Below are positions 5,617 through 5,649 of a DNA stretch of 5,649 nt, in pieces. Numbering within the stretch: position 1 is the stretch's first letter; every line of letters starts with the position of its first letter. The stretch is taken from assembly GCA_030531025.1 (NCBI GenBank), contig JAUMTV010000167.1:1-5649 (forward strand), read 5' to 3'. Position numbers and translations under genes: made by a program. Source of the stretch: Turicibacter sp. GTDB lineage: Bacteria > Bacillota > Bacilli > MOL361 > Turicibacteraceae. Under the pieces are notes generated by a model. It searched no databases and had not been told where the DNA came from. It saw only the letters and a list, made by a program, of their open reading frames with translations.

Positions 5617-5649
5617 AATCTACATTGATCACGACACACTAAATGTTTG

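Larger units (their letters stand above)
5345..5649. other. Gene-poor A/T-rich tail of the window
   Basis: No intact gene is seen on either strand. Besides the hairpin at 5371-5425 and the fragment at 5476-5616, there is an 18-codon frame from ATG 5354 to TAA 5410 without a ribosome binding site. There are also two tiny frames at ATG 5472 and ATG 5484 that close after four codons each. From 5617 to the end nothing is recognisable. The stretch reads like decayed coding DNA. Confidence 0.5.

Overview
The window looks like a chromosomal segment of a low-GC Gram-positive bacterium (Bacillota). The evidence is the A/T-rich sequence and codon use, strong purine-rich ribosome binding sites, U-tailed intrinsic terminators, and protein families typical of Firmicutes. 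A gut or animal-associated genus such as Turicibacter would fit, but this is only an impression; nothing in the window fixes the genus.

Layout, with all intact genes on the + strand. 1-204: a leader without a confident gene. It holds a set of possible RNA helices and, on the - strand, a 55-codon open frame without a start that looks like a gene remnant. 211-888 and 893-1927: a two-component system whose response regulator and partner position best match HssR/HssS, the haem-sensing pair. 2068-2095: a strong terminator. 2229-2672: a small membrane-anchored or secreted protein of the DUF3888 type. 2707-2751: a long hairpin. 2904-2936: a tandem 11-bp repeat in front of a -10 box, which I read as the HssR-dependent promoter. 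2967-4034 and 4034-4717: permease HrtB and ATPase HrtA, a MacB-type haem exporter with stop and start codons overlapping by one base, ended by a terminator at 4742-4771. 4845-4875: a MerR-type promoter with a 19-bp spacer and a perfect operator palindrome. 4908-5291: an AdhR/NmlR-like MerR regulator with Cys52, ended by a terminator. 5345-5649: no intact gene, one long A/T-rich hairpin and one short degraded reading frame.

How it works (inference from families): HssS senses haem stress at the membrane and phosphorylates HssR at Asp52. HssR~P binds the tandem repeat just upstream of hrtB and switches on HrtBA, which removes haem from the membrane. The MerR gene is a separate unit that probably responds to electrophiles such as aldehydes and controls its own promoter.

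The main unusual points are: HssS has lost essentially all of its extracellular sensor domain (about 10 residues between the two membrane segments); a DUF3888 gene sits between sensor and exporter; there is a visible candidate HssR box with Pho-box-like geometry; and the MerR regulator has no adjacent target gene. I found no convincing wholly new system. The most novel candidate is the loop-less haem sensor kinase together with the intervening DUF3888 protein.
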